Assembly (NCBI GenBank): GCA_028622995.1
Contig: JAJQJQ010000027.1
Coordinates: 434,001 to 498,000 of the forward strand
Length of the DNA: 64,000 nt
Source of the DNA: Panagrolaimus kolymaensis
Lineage: Eukaryota; Nematoda; Chromadorea; Rhabditida; Panagrolaimidae
Direction of reading: 5' to 3'
In this document: piece by piece, positions 1 to 10,271 of the stretch
Layout of the letters: each line of letters starts with the position of its first letter
How positions within the stretch are numbered: the first letter of the stretch is position 1
Position numbers and translations under genes: made by a program
The notes under the pieces: model-generated
What the model saw: the letters and a program-made list of their open reading frames with translations, nothing else
Databases searched by the model: none
Told to the model about the DNA's origin: nothing

Positions 1-972
1 CATGGAAGCTTTCAACATCCTATCACATAAAAACTGTATTTCAAATTTAAAAAGCTCAAAAAAAAAGGATTTGTGCAAAAAGCTATATGTTAATACTATT
101 GTGGATAAAGAAATAAAGGTAGTTCTTTAGAAATTTTGTATGGAAGCAAGGCATGGCGAACATAACCAAAACTCCAACGACTCCACCAGGCCCGAAAGAT
201 AAGCTTTGTCTCATACGTCCTTTTTCAAGAAAAACCATAACTCAAAATACAATTTTAAAAAAACGCGAGAAAAAAAGCGTTTATACGGGGAAAAAATATT
301 GATGTGAGAGCTATATAGTAGTGAACGACTAAAAGTTTACTAATGGAACAGGGAAAGATAAACGTTTTCTCAAATTTAGAAATCGATGGGAGTAAAAATG
401 TTTGGTGGGATGGAATACAAGCTCAACTAAACGAATCAACAGTATAAAAAATATATATAAAGAAACAAGTGAGGTGATAAAGGAATTCATTAAGTAATTA
501 TACGATATAAGGGAATTTTTAATAAGGTCATAAGAAAAGATGTAAAAAATAAAAAAGCAAAGCTTTGGTGAAGAAAAAAAAATGAAGAAGAAGAAAAAAG
601 CAGCATCAACGGTTTTTTTTTTGTTTTGCAAATTGCAAACAACGCCAAAGCAACGAGTAAAAAAAAGTGAGAGAGAAAAAAAGAGCGTGGAAGAGAAAAG
701 CAAAAAAAAAACGTTCAATGTTTTCCTTTTTTTTTTGTTTGAAAGAAAAATTCTCCCGAAAACGAATCTGCTTATTGTAACAACACCTTTGAAGAAATGT
801 AAGTATGATGATTGAATTCATGTTTACATGAAGTATTGCTTTTCCTATTAATATTTTGCTAATGTTTAGTGTACATATAATCATCAATGTCTTTTTATTG
901 TTTCCAGAAAAAATGAAATGCTTTAAAAAAAATTTCCTAATTACATATAATAAAATTTTATTCATTTATTTT
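1..972. other. No supported gene; AT-rich, one GC-richer patch
   Basis: This stretch lies beyond the 3' end of the NIDO/AMOP-carboxypeptidase gene. It is mostly A/T homopolymer runs. The long open frames here (for example over 329-965 on both strands) are rich in F, L, K and N and look like low-complexity chance frames. The only part with coding-like composition is about 120-250, described as a finding. Confidence 0.5.
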
Positions 973-3900
973 TTAAAACCCGCCAGCAAATTCTTTAACA
1001 ACTTGATCGATAATAACTTTCGTTCCAACCCATGTTTCTTTTGCAGTTGGTAGCAACCAATGTGGTTTCATTTGGAATGCGAATGAAGCTAAAATAAATT
1101 CATTGATTATTTTTTTATTCAATAATCAATATTAAAAATTTTTTTATGACTTTTATTGGCAACAAATGATGAACTTACTTCGAAGTTCAGGAGGTAATTC
1201 AATAGTATAAACATATTTAATTCGTGTATTTAATTTAACCCAATCTGATGCTGAACCCGTTACTGGGCCAAGCATATCTGCTGCTGTACCTACACGATAA
1301 TCAGTTTTATGAACCCCACGAATTGCATCCGCTGCTCGATTAGCTAATGCAAGCTGAAATACAAAGACAAAATGTGGGACAAAAATAAAATAAATAAATT
1401 TTTTGAAGACAAAAAGGCTTACAAGTTCTGGATAATCTGAGGGATAATGATGACGTTTAAAATTATATGGTAAAATAAAAAGTTGTCCATGAGTGTGGAA
1501 ACTAACAAAAGCATGAATCTTCCCATTCACTTGAGGTGATAATAAAAAGTCTCGGAAAGCTCTGAAATAAAATTTATTCAAGTTTTAATTTTGAAGTTGT
1601 TCTTGCTTTTTCATAAAATATTTGTAATTGATGCAGTTAAGAAAAGCATTTTTTGTAAAAAATATATCATGAAACTTTGCCGTAAAAAAGAGTTATTTAC
1701 AGGTGTTAAAATTGCGTTAGAAAAAATTTAAATAAAAAAGGAAAAAAATTTTGCTGCATCGTTGTTGACTCTCATCTAAAATAAAAATGAAGTTACAAAC
1801 CCAATCAATCAACGAATAAAAGAAATTGAAAGGTTTGAAAAAAAATTTTAATTTTACGATTATTTTACTTTTGAAAATAAAAATTGCTTTCAAAAAAAAA
1901 CAGAAAAATATTTTTTCTTTACTAAAACAAACTCTTGGTATGATAAAAAAAGGTGCGATGAGACGAGATGTTATTAATTAGTAGCTATTTTTCTGGCGTT
2001 CTTACACCAAATTATTTTTATTTAATTGAAGCAAAGATTCATATTTAAAAATCTGAATAAAAATTAAAATTCTTTACTAACCTTGTTTCGGGTTCACTAA
2101 AAGGATGAGGGCCTTGAAATTCATCAGAGCATGGATTATTAAAAGGATAATTGGTTTGTTTAAAATTGACATCAAAATTTCGATTTAAATCCACCCCTTC
2201 ACAGCATACACCTTTTTTATTAAATGCTGTAACGCCAGTGCAATTAGCTAAAGCCCGATTTTTTCGCCATTGCCTTATCAAAGAAACTTTGGAAGTTCGA
2301 GAAAAAATAAATCCATCTGGATTAAGAACAGGAAAAATATAAAAATTTAATTTATCCAAATATTTTGTTATTTCTGAGTCCTTTCCATAATTAGAAACTA
2401 ATTTATCAATAAAATATATGGCTGTATGAAAAGCAGGCCATTCACGAGCATGATTTCCACCATCGATATAAACTGCGGGTTTATCATTATTTGGAATGGG
2501 ATTACCAATTTTTAACCCAAGTAATGGACGACCTTCATTACTTCTACCAATGGTAAGAAGTTGAACGATGTGAGGATTAAAATGAGCTACATCACGAAGA
2601 TATGCTTCAATTTCAACGAAGTCGTGGTATCTAAAACAAAAATATTTAAAAATATTAAAATGAAAAAATGGAAAGAAGAAATATGTAATATTTTGTTTTA
2701 GAAGGAAAAATTAGGGAATTACCCAACTCGTGAAAGGCCAACTCGTGATAAAAAAAAGTGCCCAACTCGTGATAAAAAAGTGCCCAACTCGTGACAAAAA
2801 GGCCAACTCGTGATGCCAACTCGTGAATTATCCCAACTCGTGAATCCAACTCGTGAAAAAAAAAGTGCCCAACTCGTGAAAAAAAGGCCAACTCGTGAAA
2901 AAAAGGCCAACTCGTGAAGAAAAAAAAGTTTTAATTTTTGACAATGAAAAATCATCAACTGTGTTTCCCAATTGCACAATTTTTACGATCCATAGGCTTT
3001 TCCCTATTGATCGATTTTAATCATCCATAGCACTTCCCTATGGATTGCATTTTATTGAATTTGCTATTAAATCTTCAAAATTATTGTTTAAAAAGCTACC
3101 GATACGGAACTCCTGCAGAATAAAATCGTAAATATTGATCATTATATTCAAAATCATCCGAAAACATTAACCATCCTTCATAATCATAACAACACATTTG
3201 TCCGCCTCCTGTCCATCTGAAATTATTTTTTGACTCTTTGAAGCCCAAAGTAAAATAAAAAATGGAGCTTACACAGAAAAGGTACTAAGAACGCAATGTT
3301 TTGCTCCTTGAGTATAATAGCAATGATGATCGCCTTCCATATCACAATCGGGTAAAGATGTAAATCGACCAATATCCATTAAAGCTTGATCCAAGCTGCA
3401 TGGGCATGGAACTGAAATGATATGGTTTTTTCTTGTTTGCAAAAAAAAATTTTTAACTCACTTTTAGGTTCTAATTCCATAATAAAATTTTCTCTCCTTC
3501 CATCATAATCATACCATTCTTGACATATTTCATATGCCCATGCTCGACCATATTCATATTCCCATTTACGTTTATAAAACCATCCAAATGAAATAGGTGA
3601 AGACCAATACATTCCATCTCCGCGATCATTCAGCCATGATTCAGAAACCCTAACCTGAACCATGCCTCCACGATGAACTCGCCAAGCTTCAGGGTCGGCA
3701 TCGGCATCAAATGCAAGGGTATTTGGATCAAACGTGAAAACACCCGAATTTGGATGTCGTTTAGCAATATATCCTATTTCTTTAAATTCATGTCCTTCCA
3801 CATCTTCCCAATAACCCCAAAGGACGATGTCCACTTGAGCATTATAATCTGCGGTGATATTTTGATATTCCCATGTTACCGTTAAATTCCTGGCATCATA

Positions 3901-6455
3901 AGCATTCCAATTATTTCGAGGTTCACGAGCATCATTTACAAGATTTACTCTTCGCCTCGATAATCCTGGTTGTACTAAAAAAAATGAAACTTTTGATTCA
4001 CGAAAGAAAATATTTGCTATATTTTTTTCTTCTTTATTTCATCTTTTAAAAAGCGCTTTGAAACTTACAAACATAAAATTTAGTCCACCATGGATAATTT
4101 TTTCCTCCATCCACGCTTAATTTAACCTCGACTAAACCAGTTCGAAATACTCGATTCACTGGAATTACACATCTTGCTATCACCATGTCTATCTAAAAAT
4201 AAATAAATAAGCAATTTTTAATTTTCTCAAACATAGCCTATTTGTTGCTTGTGTAATTTACCCTTTCACAATCTAATGTAATTTCATCAAATTGCATTCG
4301 TATAATATCTGTTGGACGATAACATGGTCCACTAACGTTTAATGCAATTCCACCCAACATATTACCATATTGTTGACTCATTTCAAGGTTGCCTAAAAAC
4401 AGAATTCCAAAGAATTTAAATTTCTCGAAAGAACTTTTTTATTTGAATCTTTTCAAAGCTTTGTTCTTTTAAAACAAAAAAATGTTTACTAAAAATACAT
4501 TATTATTTTTTGAGGCAAAATTAAATGAATCTTTTTTTCTTCATGATTTTTGCCTAGTTTACAAACCTCTGGATTCATTACTGCAACCGCCATATTGAAT
4601 TTGTTCATCAATTCTTGCTAACCATCTTCCAGCAATTTGAGTGGAACCATATTGAACTAATTTATATGAATTTCCTTCCGCGCTATATGGAAGTTCAAAA
4701 TATCCAGTTCCATTTCCACCATTAAATCCAACCAAAGCACTTTGATGTCCACCTCTGCCGCCAGTGATGGCTCCAGCCGTGGCAGAGGAGGTCCAATTAA
4801 TATTTGCAAAATTAAACATACAATATGAACGAATTTCATCTGTGGCTATTACCATTTGATAGGTGTTTTGCCAACGCTTAGCTCGTTCATATTCATTGAG
4901 TTCCGTGATTTTTGGAGCTCCGCCATATGACATTCTTTCCCATGTCACAACTAAAGCATAATCAGCTTTCCATCCTCGAGCACCAACCATGTGATGGCGA
5001 ATGTCACTAAAAATAAAGAAAAATGGAAGAGAAAAGGTTTAAAAAACTTTGAAAGTTTTATGTTAATTTCAACCTGCATTCTGGATTTAGAAACGCCTTA
5101 CAACAATAACCTTTTCTCTTTCGTTAATTTTTCTTTTTCGCTTTTTGGTTCAAAGCAATAAAACTTACTTGGTAATTCGATCAAGCATTTCCGGATCTTC
5201 CAATCTGCCTTCCTGGGTTTTCAATTGCCTTCCTTGATAAGTTCGATAAAATCTTGGATTATCATAACTATAAACTCCTTGAGGCTGCTTTTCAGCCAAT
5301 TGCTCTCTGGGTGGAGGAGTTACAAAATCTCGATTTAAATCATTATAACCTATCAAACTCACAGGACTGAAGAAAAAAAATTATTTTTAAAGTCTTCCAC
5401 AAAAGAGTATTAAAAAAGCTACCGTTCAATAATTCGATACCAAACATTTGAAATTCGATTATCTCCAACATGTTGAAGTTGTTGTTCAGCCATAAATGCA
5501 GCAATCAATGAAGGATCAGGCTTTTTAGGCCAATGTGGATTTGGATATGTATATGGTGGTTGAATATACCATGGATGAGAAAAGGCAATAAAACCTTCAT
5601 GAAAAATCTGTAAAAGACAAACAAAAAATATATTTGTGAAAATTTAATGTTGGCTGTAATGATGAAAATCAAAAACCACTGTAAAAATTATTAACGCAAA
5701 AAAAAGTGTTTTGATTGTGTGCTTTCTTTAATTTTTAGAAATCTTCGTGAAACAATAGTTAGTTATGCTTTGGATTCCTTTAGTTCTGTAGTTTTTAGAC
5801 TTCCTTCTTCACTGAAATATCCCTCTTCAAATTGTTTCAAAATCCAAGAAAAAAGTGAGAATAACAAAATCCAAAAAACTTGAAATTAAATTTTAGTTTA
5901 CTAAATAGTTATAACTTTTCCGCCAAAAAAAGAAACCAAAACGAAACTTACAAAAGTGTAATTAAATCGAAAACCATAATATGGAAAGAAAAAATCCAAA
6001 TCAATTTGTTTATCCATCCATGGTCGATGTGAAAGTTCTTTATCAAAGAATCGTTCACCAAATGGATATAAATGCCACCAACCATCTTCAGCTCTTCGAT
6101 CAATTTGAGTCCAATCAAGTTCACGCAAATTTTGTGCGGTTATTCTTGGAGTTTGATTTCCGGGTAAACCATAAATATTTCGATTTGAATTTATTCCAGG
6201 TTGTTGAACATTTGTAACAGTATTTAAAAATATTGCTTGACTCAATGTTAATGGATTTACTGCTCCGCGTTGATTATCATAAATATGAGAATGCAAAGTG
6301 GGAGCTTGAGTGGCAGATGGAGGAAGCCGATTGGAATTGGGTAAAAATGATGATGATTGATCATTATCAACTATCAAGGAATCAACCTTTAGAAAAAGTG
6401 AGCTAATCAAAAATATGATAGTCACTATCAAAATATTAGGCAAAAAGCCCATCAC
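973..6455 (-). CDS. Secreted NIDO/AMOP protein read in frame into an M14 carboxypeptidase
   Basis: The model has 13 exons: 5952-6455, 5423-5607, 5169-5366, 5006-4567, 4392-4262, 4192-4069, 3974-3462, 3411-3273, 3216-3100, then 2630-2082, 1561-1423, 1353-1179 and 1088-973. It sums to 3330 nt (1109 aa). The start at 6455 gives a hydrophobic signal peptide (residues 1-26). A NIDO domain follows (about 110-500; CMFNFANINW, GRWLARIDEQ), then a TIG-like stretch and an AMOP domain with CPCSLDQA and GGGQMCCYDY. From residue 784 comes an M14 peptidase with zinc ligands in GGNHAREW (844-847), arginine in DLNRNFD, the third zinc ligand in SFHTHGQ and the catalytic glutamate in YTIELPPE. The tyrosine usually found near the end is replaced by glycine. 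AMOP lacks its final CC...C part and the peptidase lacks its usual propeptide, so this may be two broken genes joined at a repeat array or an assembly join. Known NIDO/AMOP proteins (MUC4/SUSD2 type) continue into VWD instead. Exon calls are firm; the joining of the two halves is uncertain. Confidence 0.75.
2722..2917. repeat. Array of 11 CCAACTCGTGA units
   Basis: I count eleven copies of CCAACTCGTGA separated by 1-11 bases of mostly A, often AAAAAGG or AAAAAGTGC. The array lies in the 468-base intron between the last AMOP exon and the first carboxypeptidase exon. Both minus-strand frames stay open because the unit has no stop, giving repeated SRVG or HEL/TSW peptides that I do not regard as protein. 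I did not see the unit elsewhere in the window. Confidence 0.9.
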
Positions 6456-7404
6456 TTTTTTTTACAACTCCACGAAATTTTGGTTGCTTCTTTTTTCTCC
6501 CAAAAAAATAGTAATAAAAAATGGAAGGAAAAAATGAAAAACAGTACGATTTTTACTTTTTTGGAGATAATGGAAAAATTTGTTTTGCTTTGAAACTATT
6601 TTATTTTCTCTCCATCGTCGTCGATGAAACAAACAACAAAAAACTTGCAAAAAAGGAAGAAAAAAAAGTTTTGATGATGGCGTCGGTTTCCATGGAAGCT
6701 TTTCATAAGCGATAATGATGCAGTGGATTTTAGTTTTTTAATTGTTGCGCATCAACACAGCGCATTCGTGAGTGTTGCAATTCAAGCAAAGGTCAAAGAA
6801 ACGGAGAAATGAGAGAATAATGAAAAGTGGCAACAACAAAAAAAAATCGCGCGAGCAGTGCAACAACAATGATGATGATGACTAAAAAAGAAACCTATTT
6901 AGTGGCAGTCGCTCAATGACCGTTAGTTAATTAGAGGATTTCATTCTTTTCCGAGAAATGGTGTTACTGCAATTTAGAACAACAAACTTTGTAAAAAAGC
7001 AATGAAACTTGGGTTGAAAAAAGCTAATAAAAATGCAAACTTTACATAAAAAAGCACAACAAAAAACAATAGTTGCTTGAATCCATTAACAATTGCATCA
7101 TCTTGAATTTGGCACAAACTATTAGCATTGAAAGGTAAAGGCAGATAGAAAATATAAGAATAAGTAATAAGTTCAAACGAAATAACTAAGTTCAAAACCA
7201 TCTAATAACAACAACATTGCCAATGCACCATTACAACTAAAGCATCCTTTTTTGCACACAAAATTCTTCACAATTAAAAGTTGTTTTGAAATTTTTTATT
7301 ACATACATAGCAAATCACAAAAGAGAGAAACAAATACAAAAAGAAAAAGTACAAAACAATCAAAGAAATAAATAAATAATATAGTTAACCAATTAAATGT
7401 GATT
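6456..7404. other. Intergenic: upstream region of the NIDO gene and 3' flank of the DHHC gene
   Basis: No supported gene. The part just right of 6455 is the presumed promoter and 5' UTR of the minus-strand NIDO/AMOP gene. The part near 7405 is the presumed 3' UTR of the DHHC gene. The open frame at 6974-7201 (-) is hydrophobic low-complexity sequence with no partner exons. Confidence 0.4.
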
Positions 7405-8615
7405 TCATACTAATAAATCACTTGAACTTCCAATACTATCTTCAAGTTTGTTCCCTTTTGAGTAATGAAAGAACATAGTAATATCTTCGGTTGGCTGGTT
7501 CACTTGGTTGATGAGGCTAAAAAACAACAATCAGTGAAAGATTCAAAAGTTTAAAGTAAACAAACTTACATAGGATATTGACTCGTACAAAAAGTTCGAC
7601 AAATACTGGAACAGCATCCATCAGTAAAAGGATTGAAAACACGAGAAAATTTGCGCATCACTTGTTCATTGGTTGTTCGTCCACGGCAGATGAGATAAAT
7701 ATGAAAGCATGTTAAACCAGATATTGGCGGGAATGAAAGAACACTAAGGAAGATTAACACACATGCAGCAAGTTCAGGAGATGGTAAAAGGATCGGTTGT
7801 TGAGGAGTCTTGAAATATCTGAAAAAAAGAAGCGATAAAGCAAATAAAGTTATAATGAATAAAATGAAACCAACCTTGTTGTTATCAAAAATGTGATCGA
7901 AGTAGCAAGGATGCAAAGAGCGTGCAAAGTTGAGAACATAAGAAACAGGAAGAAGTAACGATAATTGCGACGTCCAACACAGTTATTAATCCATGGGCAA
8001 TGATGATCAAAGCAGTCGATACACCTGAAAGATGAAGAATGAATAAAAGAACACAAAAATGAAAGAACAAAATCAATGAAAGAAGTGAGAAAGTTCATAA
8101 CTAATCAAAAGACATAAACATCACATCGAAGAATAAAGATAGCTTTCATTCAGTTTATTCCCATTCAAAGCAACCATAAACTCACCGATTACATATAGCA
8201 CAATGTGAAGAACGTGGAGGACGATAAAATTTGCAAGTTACACACCATTTCATAGGAACCAAAAGACCATTGATTTCAACTTGAACACGTATCGGCATTC
8301 GGAGTTCTTTCAATGCTAGAGCTTGTTTTTCTGTTGTATCACCTAAAAAGCAACGAAGTTATTACTAATCATATAAATTAATGAAGAAGAAAGCATACCA
8401 GGAGAATAACTGCCAGGATCAAGTATCATTGCAAGAGATAAATTTGATGCAGAAATAAGAAATAAAAGTGCGTCGATTCCATACAATATCCATCCATACA
8501 TTCCATATTCTTTAATGATGATAGGGGTTAAATAACCAAAAAATAAACCCGAACCACCAAGAAATAAACTCCATGTTGCTGCTGCAGGTAAAAAATATAA
8601 TAATTTCAGGCTCAT
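7405..8615 (-). CDS. dhhc-8: DHHC palmitoyltransferase, ZDHHC5/8-like
   Basis: Five exons (8399-8615, 8186-8342, 7875-8024, 7570-7818, 7405-7516) give 294 aa. The enzyme would S-acylate cysteines of membrane-associated proteins. Two membrane helices open the protein. The cysteine-rich domain follows ([16 protein letters not shown], then [10 protein letters not shown] with the catalytic Cys), then two more helices, the TTxE motif (GRTTNEQV) and an FNPFTDGCC segment typical of ZDHHC5/8. Vertebrate ZDHHC5/8 carry a tail of several hundred residues. Here only about 30 residues follow the last conserved block before TGA at 7405, so the tail is short or lies in exons I could not see. The start at 8615 is the first Met before helix 1. 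The gene is divergent from the BTB gene. Confidence 0.88.
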
Positions 8616-8899
8616 CTTTATTTCTTTCTTCTTTCTTTTTTCTAGGATTCAAGCAAGCAAACAAACAAAAAATGTGGTTCAACAACGAAGCAATAAATGG
8701 AAGCGAGCAAATGCGAAAGAAGAAGCTTCGTGCAAGAAAAAAAAAATGAAAGGAGCAAAATTTTGGGCAAGTGTTTGGCTCACATTTTTCTTCGGCTTTC
8801 AAATCATTTTTGAGTTCACTGCTGCTTCCAATTTTACATCAAGAAAGACTAAGAAGATCAAAGCTGCTTTGGATTTTTATCAAGTTGAAAGTTAAAACA
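8616..8899. promoter_or_regulatory. Divergent intergenic promoter region
   Basis: This 284-base gap separates the start codons of the minus-strand DHHC gene (8615) and the plus-strand BTB gene (8900). Both 5' UTRs and any shared promoter must lie here unless trans-splicing has removed distant outrons. No core promoter motif is recognisable. Confidence 0.4.
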
Positions 8900-9590
8900 A
8901 TGGTTTCCCCAATGATTGTAAGTTTTTTATATGGTTTTTTAAAAATATTGATTGACGAGGTTTATTTTTAGGAAGTTTCAAATATTCCAACAACTTTTGG
9001 CTTGGGTAAAACTTTATGGAATGCTGATGATAAAGACTTTGTTATTGAAGCTGATGGAAAATGCATTAAAGTGAGTATTTCTTTATCTTTTTTTCTCAAC
9101 CAAATTTCTTCTTTTTAGGCTCACAAGTTAGTTCTTACTCATCGTTCTCCTGTTTTTGCTGCACTTTTGAATGCACCGAAGAAAGAAACAGCAGAAAATC
9201 GTATGGAAATTACTGATTTCTCATTTGAAGTTGTTCAAGCTGCTATCAAATCATGCTATGATATCAATGTCTTTAATGAAGCTACAACTCCTCTTGGAAT
9301 TCAACTTCTCCAATTCGCTGAAAAGTACCAAATGATCGATCTTAAAGTTAGTTTCATTTTTGACTTGAATAAACAGTTTGTAATATCCATTTTTAGGATA
9401 ACCTTGAAGCTGTTCATAGTTCTGAAATCAACACTGCTAATGTTTGTCAATTTGCAAATGGTTCAGTTATCTTCAGTGTTTCCAACTCAGTCAACCTTAC
9501 TCCGCTTTTTTGCTCAATTGTATGAAGGATTCTCTTGTATGCGACATCGATGATCTTGATGATGAATTTGTCAAAAAATTATTTAAGTAA
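8900..9590 (+). CDS. Short BTB/POZ domain protein with apparent frameshift near its end
   Basis: Exons are 8900-8917, 8972-9070, 9119-9346 and 9397 onward. The protein reads as a BTB fold: DFVIEADGKCIKAHKLVL is the typical first strand-helix unit, then HRSPVFAALLNAP, the MEITDFSFEVVQAAIK strand-helix, and LLQFAEKYQM. BTB proteins usually dimerise, and nematode ones often act as Cullin-3 adaptors. No MATH or kelch domain is present. As written the frame stops at 9523-9525 (157 aa). Directly after the stop, a second frame reads MKDSLVCDIDDLDDEFVKKLFK to TAA at 9590, a natural BTB-protein ending. One extra T in the six-T run at 9505-9511 would restore the frame. A 38-base intron ending GTATGAAG could also join them but lacks a good acceptor. 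Sequencing error is as likely as real truncation. Confidence 0.75.
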
Positions 9591-10271
9591 AGCTATGTTG
9601 TTTCCATGTCTTTTTAAAGCTAGGCTTTGATTTTTACTTGTATTTGTATTTTATTAATTTTGTATCTTGTAATAAACTTTTTGTATCTTGTTTTATTATC
9701 TGTAAACTTTTTTGTAATAGCGAAATCAATAAGCTTGATTTGAATGGACTTTAAGCGTGATATTAGCAAGGTAGCATTCGATGTTTATCTGTAGCTTTTT
9801 GTTGCAGTTTGTAAAGGATATGCATACAGACATAAAGTGATTTGTGAAAAGTTGCAAACAAGTTTTGTTATGGAAAATCGGAAGTTTGTTTAGCAAAACA
9901 TATGTAAAGCATTATCAAGCTTTCTTAGGGCATTGCAAAAGCGAAATCATAGTCATTTGGTTGGGTCTCTCACTTTTATGTCAGATTTGTTTGATGCCTT
10001 TTAGTAATAGGATCTTAAACCTTACACTTCAGTTTTCATTTCACTTTTCGCATATAAGTAAGCAGTCAAACAAGATGAAGTGCATACAGTAATACCTCAA
10101 CAATGACTACAACATAAACTTGAACGTATTTATAAAAGAAACAAAATTCCAAGATTTAATCATTAACACATTCACATGCTTATCATCATTACAATAAATC
10201 TTTATTATTCATTTACAAAAACATATTTACAAATAAATCAACAACAACAATAACAAATAAAACATCATCGT
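9591..10271. other. Intergenic between convergent genes
   Basis: Convergent 3' flanks of the BTB gene (+) and the polymerase theta gene (-). AATAAA-type signals occur on the plus strand near 9670 and, for the minus-strand gene, around 10195-10260. No supported gene. Confidence 0.5.

Noticed and set aside
329..1053. Several open frames on both strands (F/K/L-rich)
   Set aside because: Low-complexity A/T sequence, open on both strands, with no splice partners or recognisable domains.
2711..2733. AATTACCCAA next to the repeat array, resembling part of SL1
   Set aside because: Only ten bases match and the rest (CTCGTGA) belongs to the repeat unit; likely chance.
2655..2979. Two overlapping minus-strand frames rich in SRVG/HELxSW repeats
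   Set aside because: They are translations of the CCAACTCGTGA array; both frames stay open only because the unit lacks stops, and they lie within an intron.
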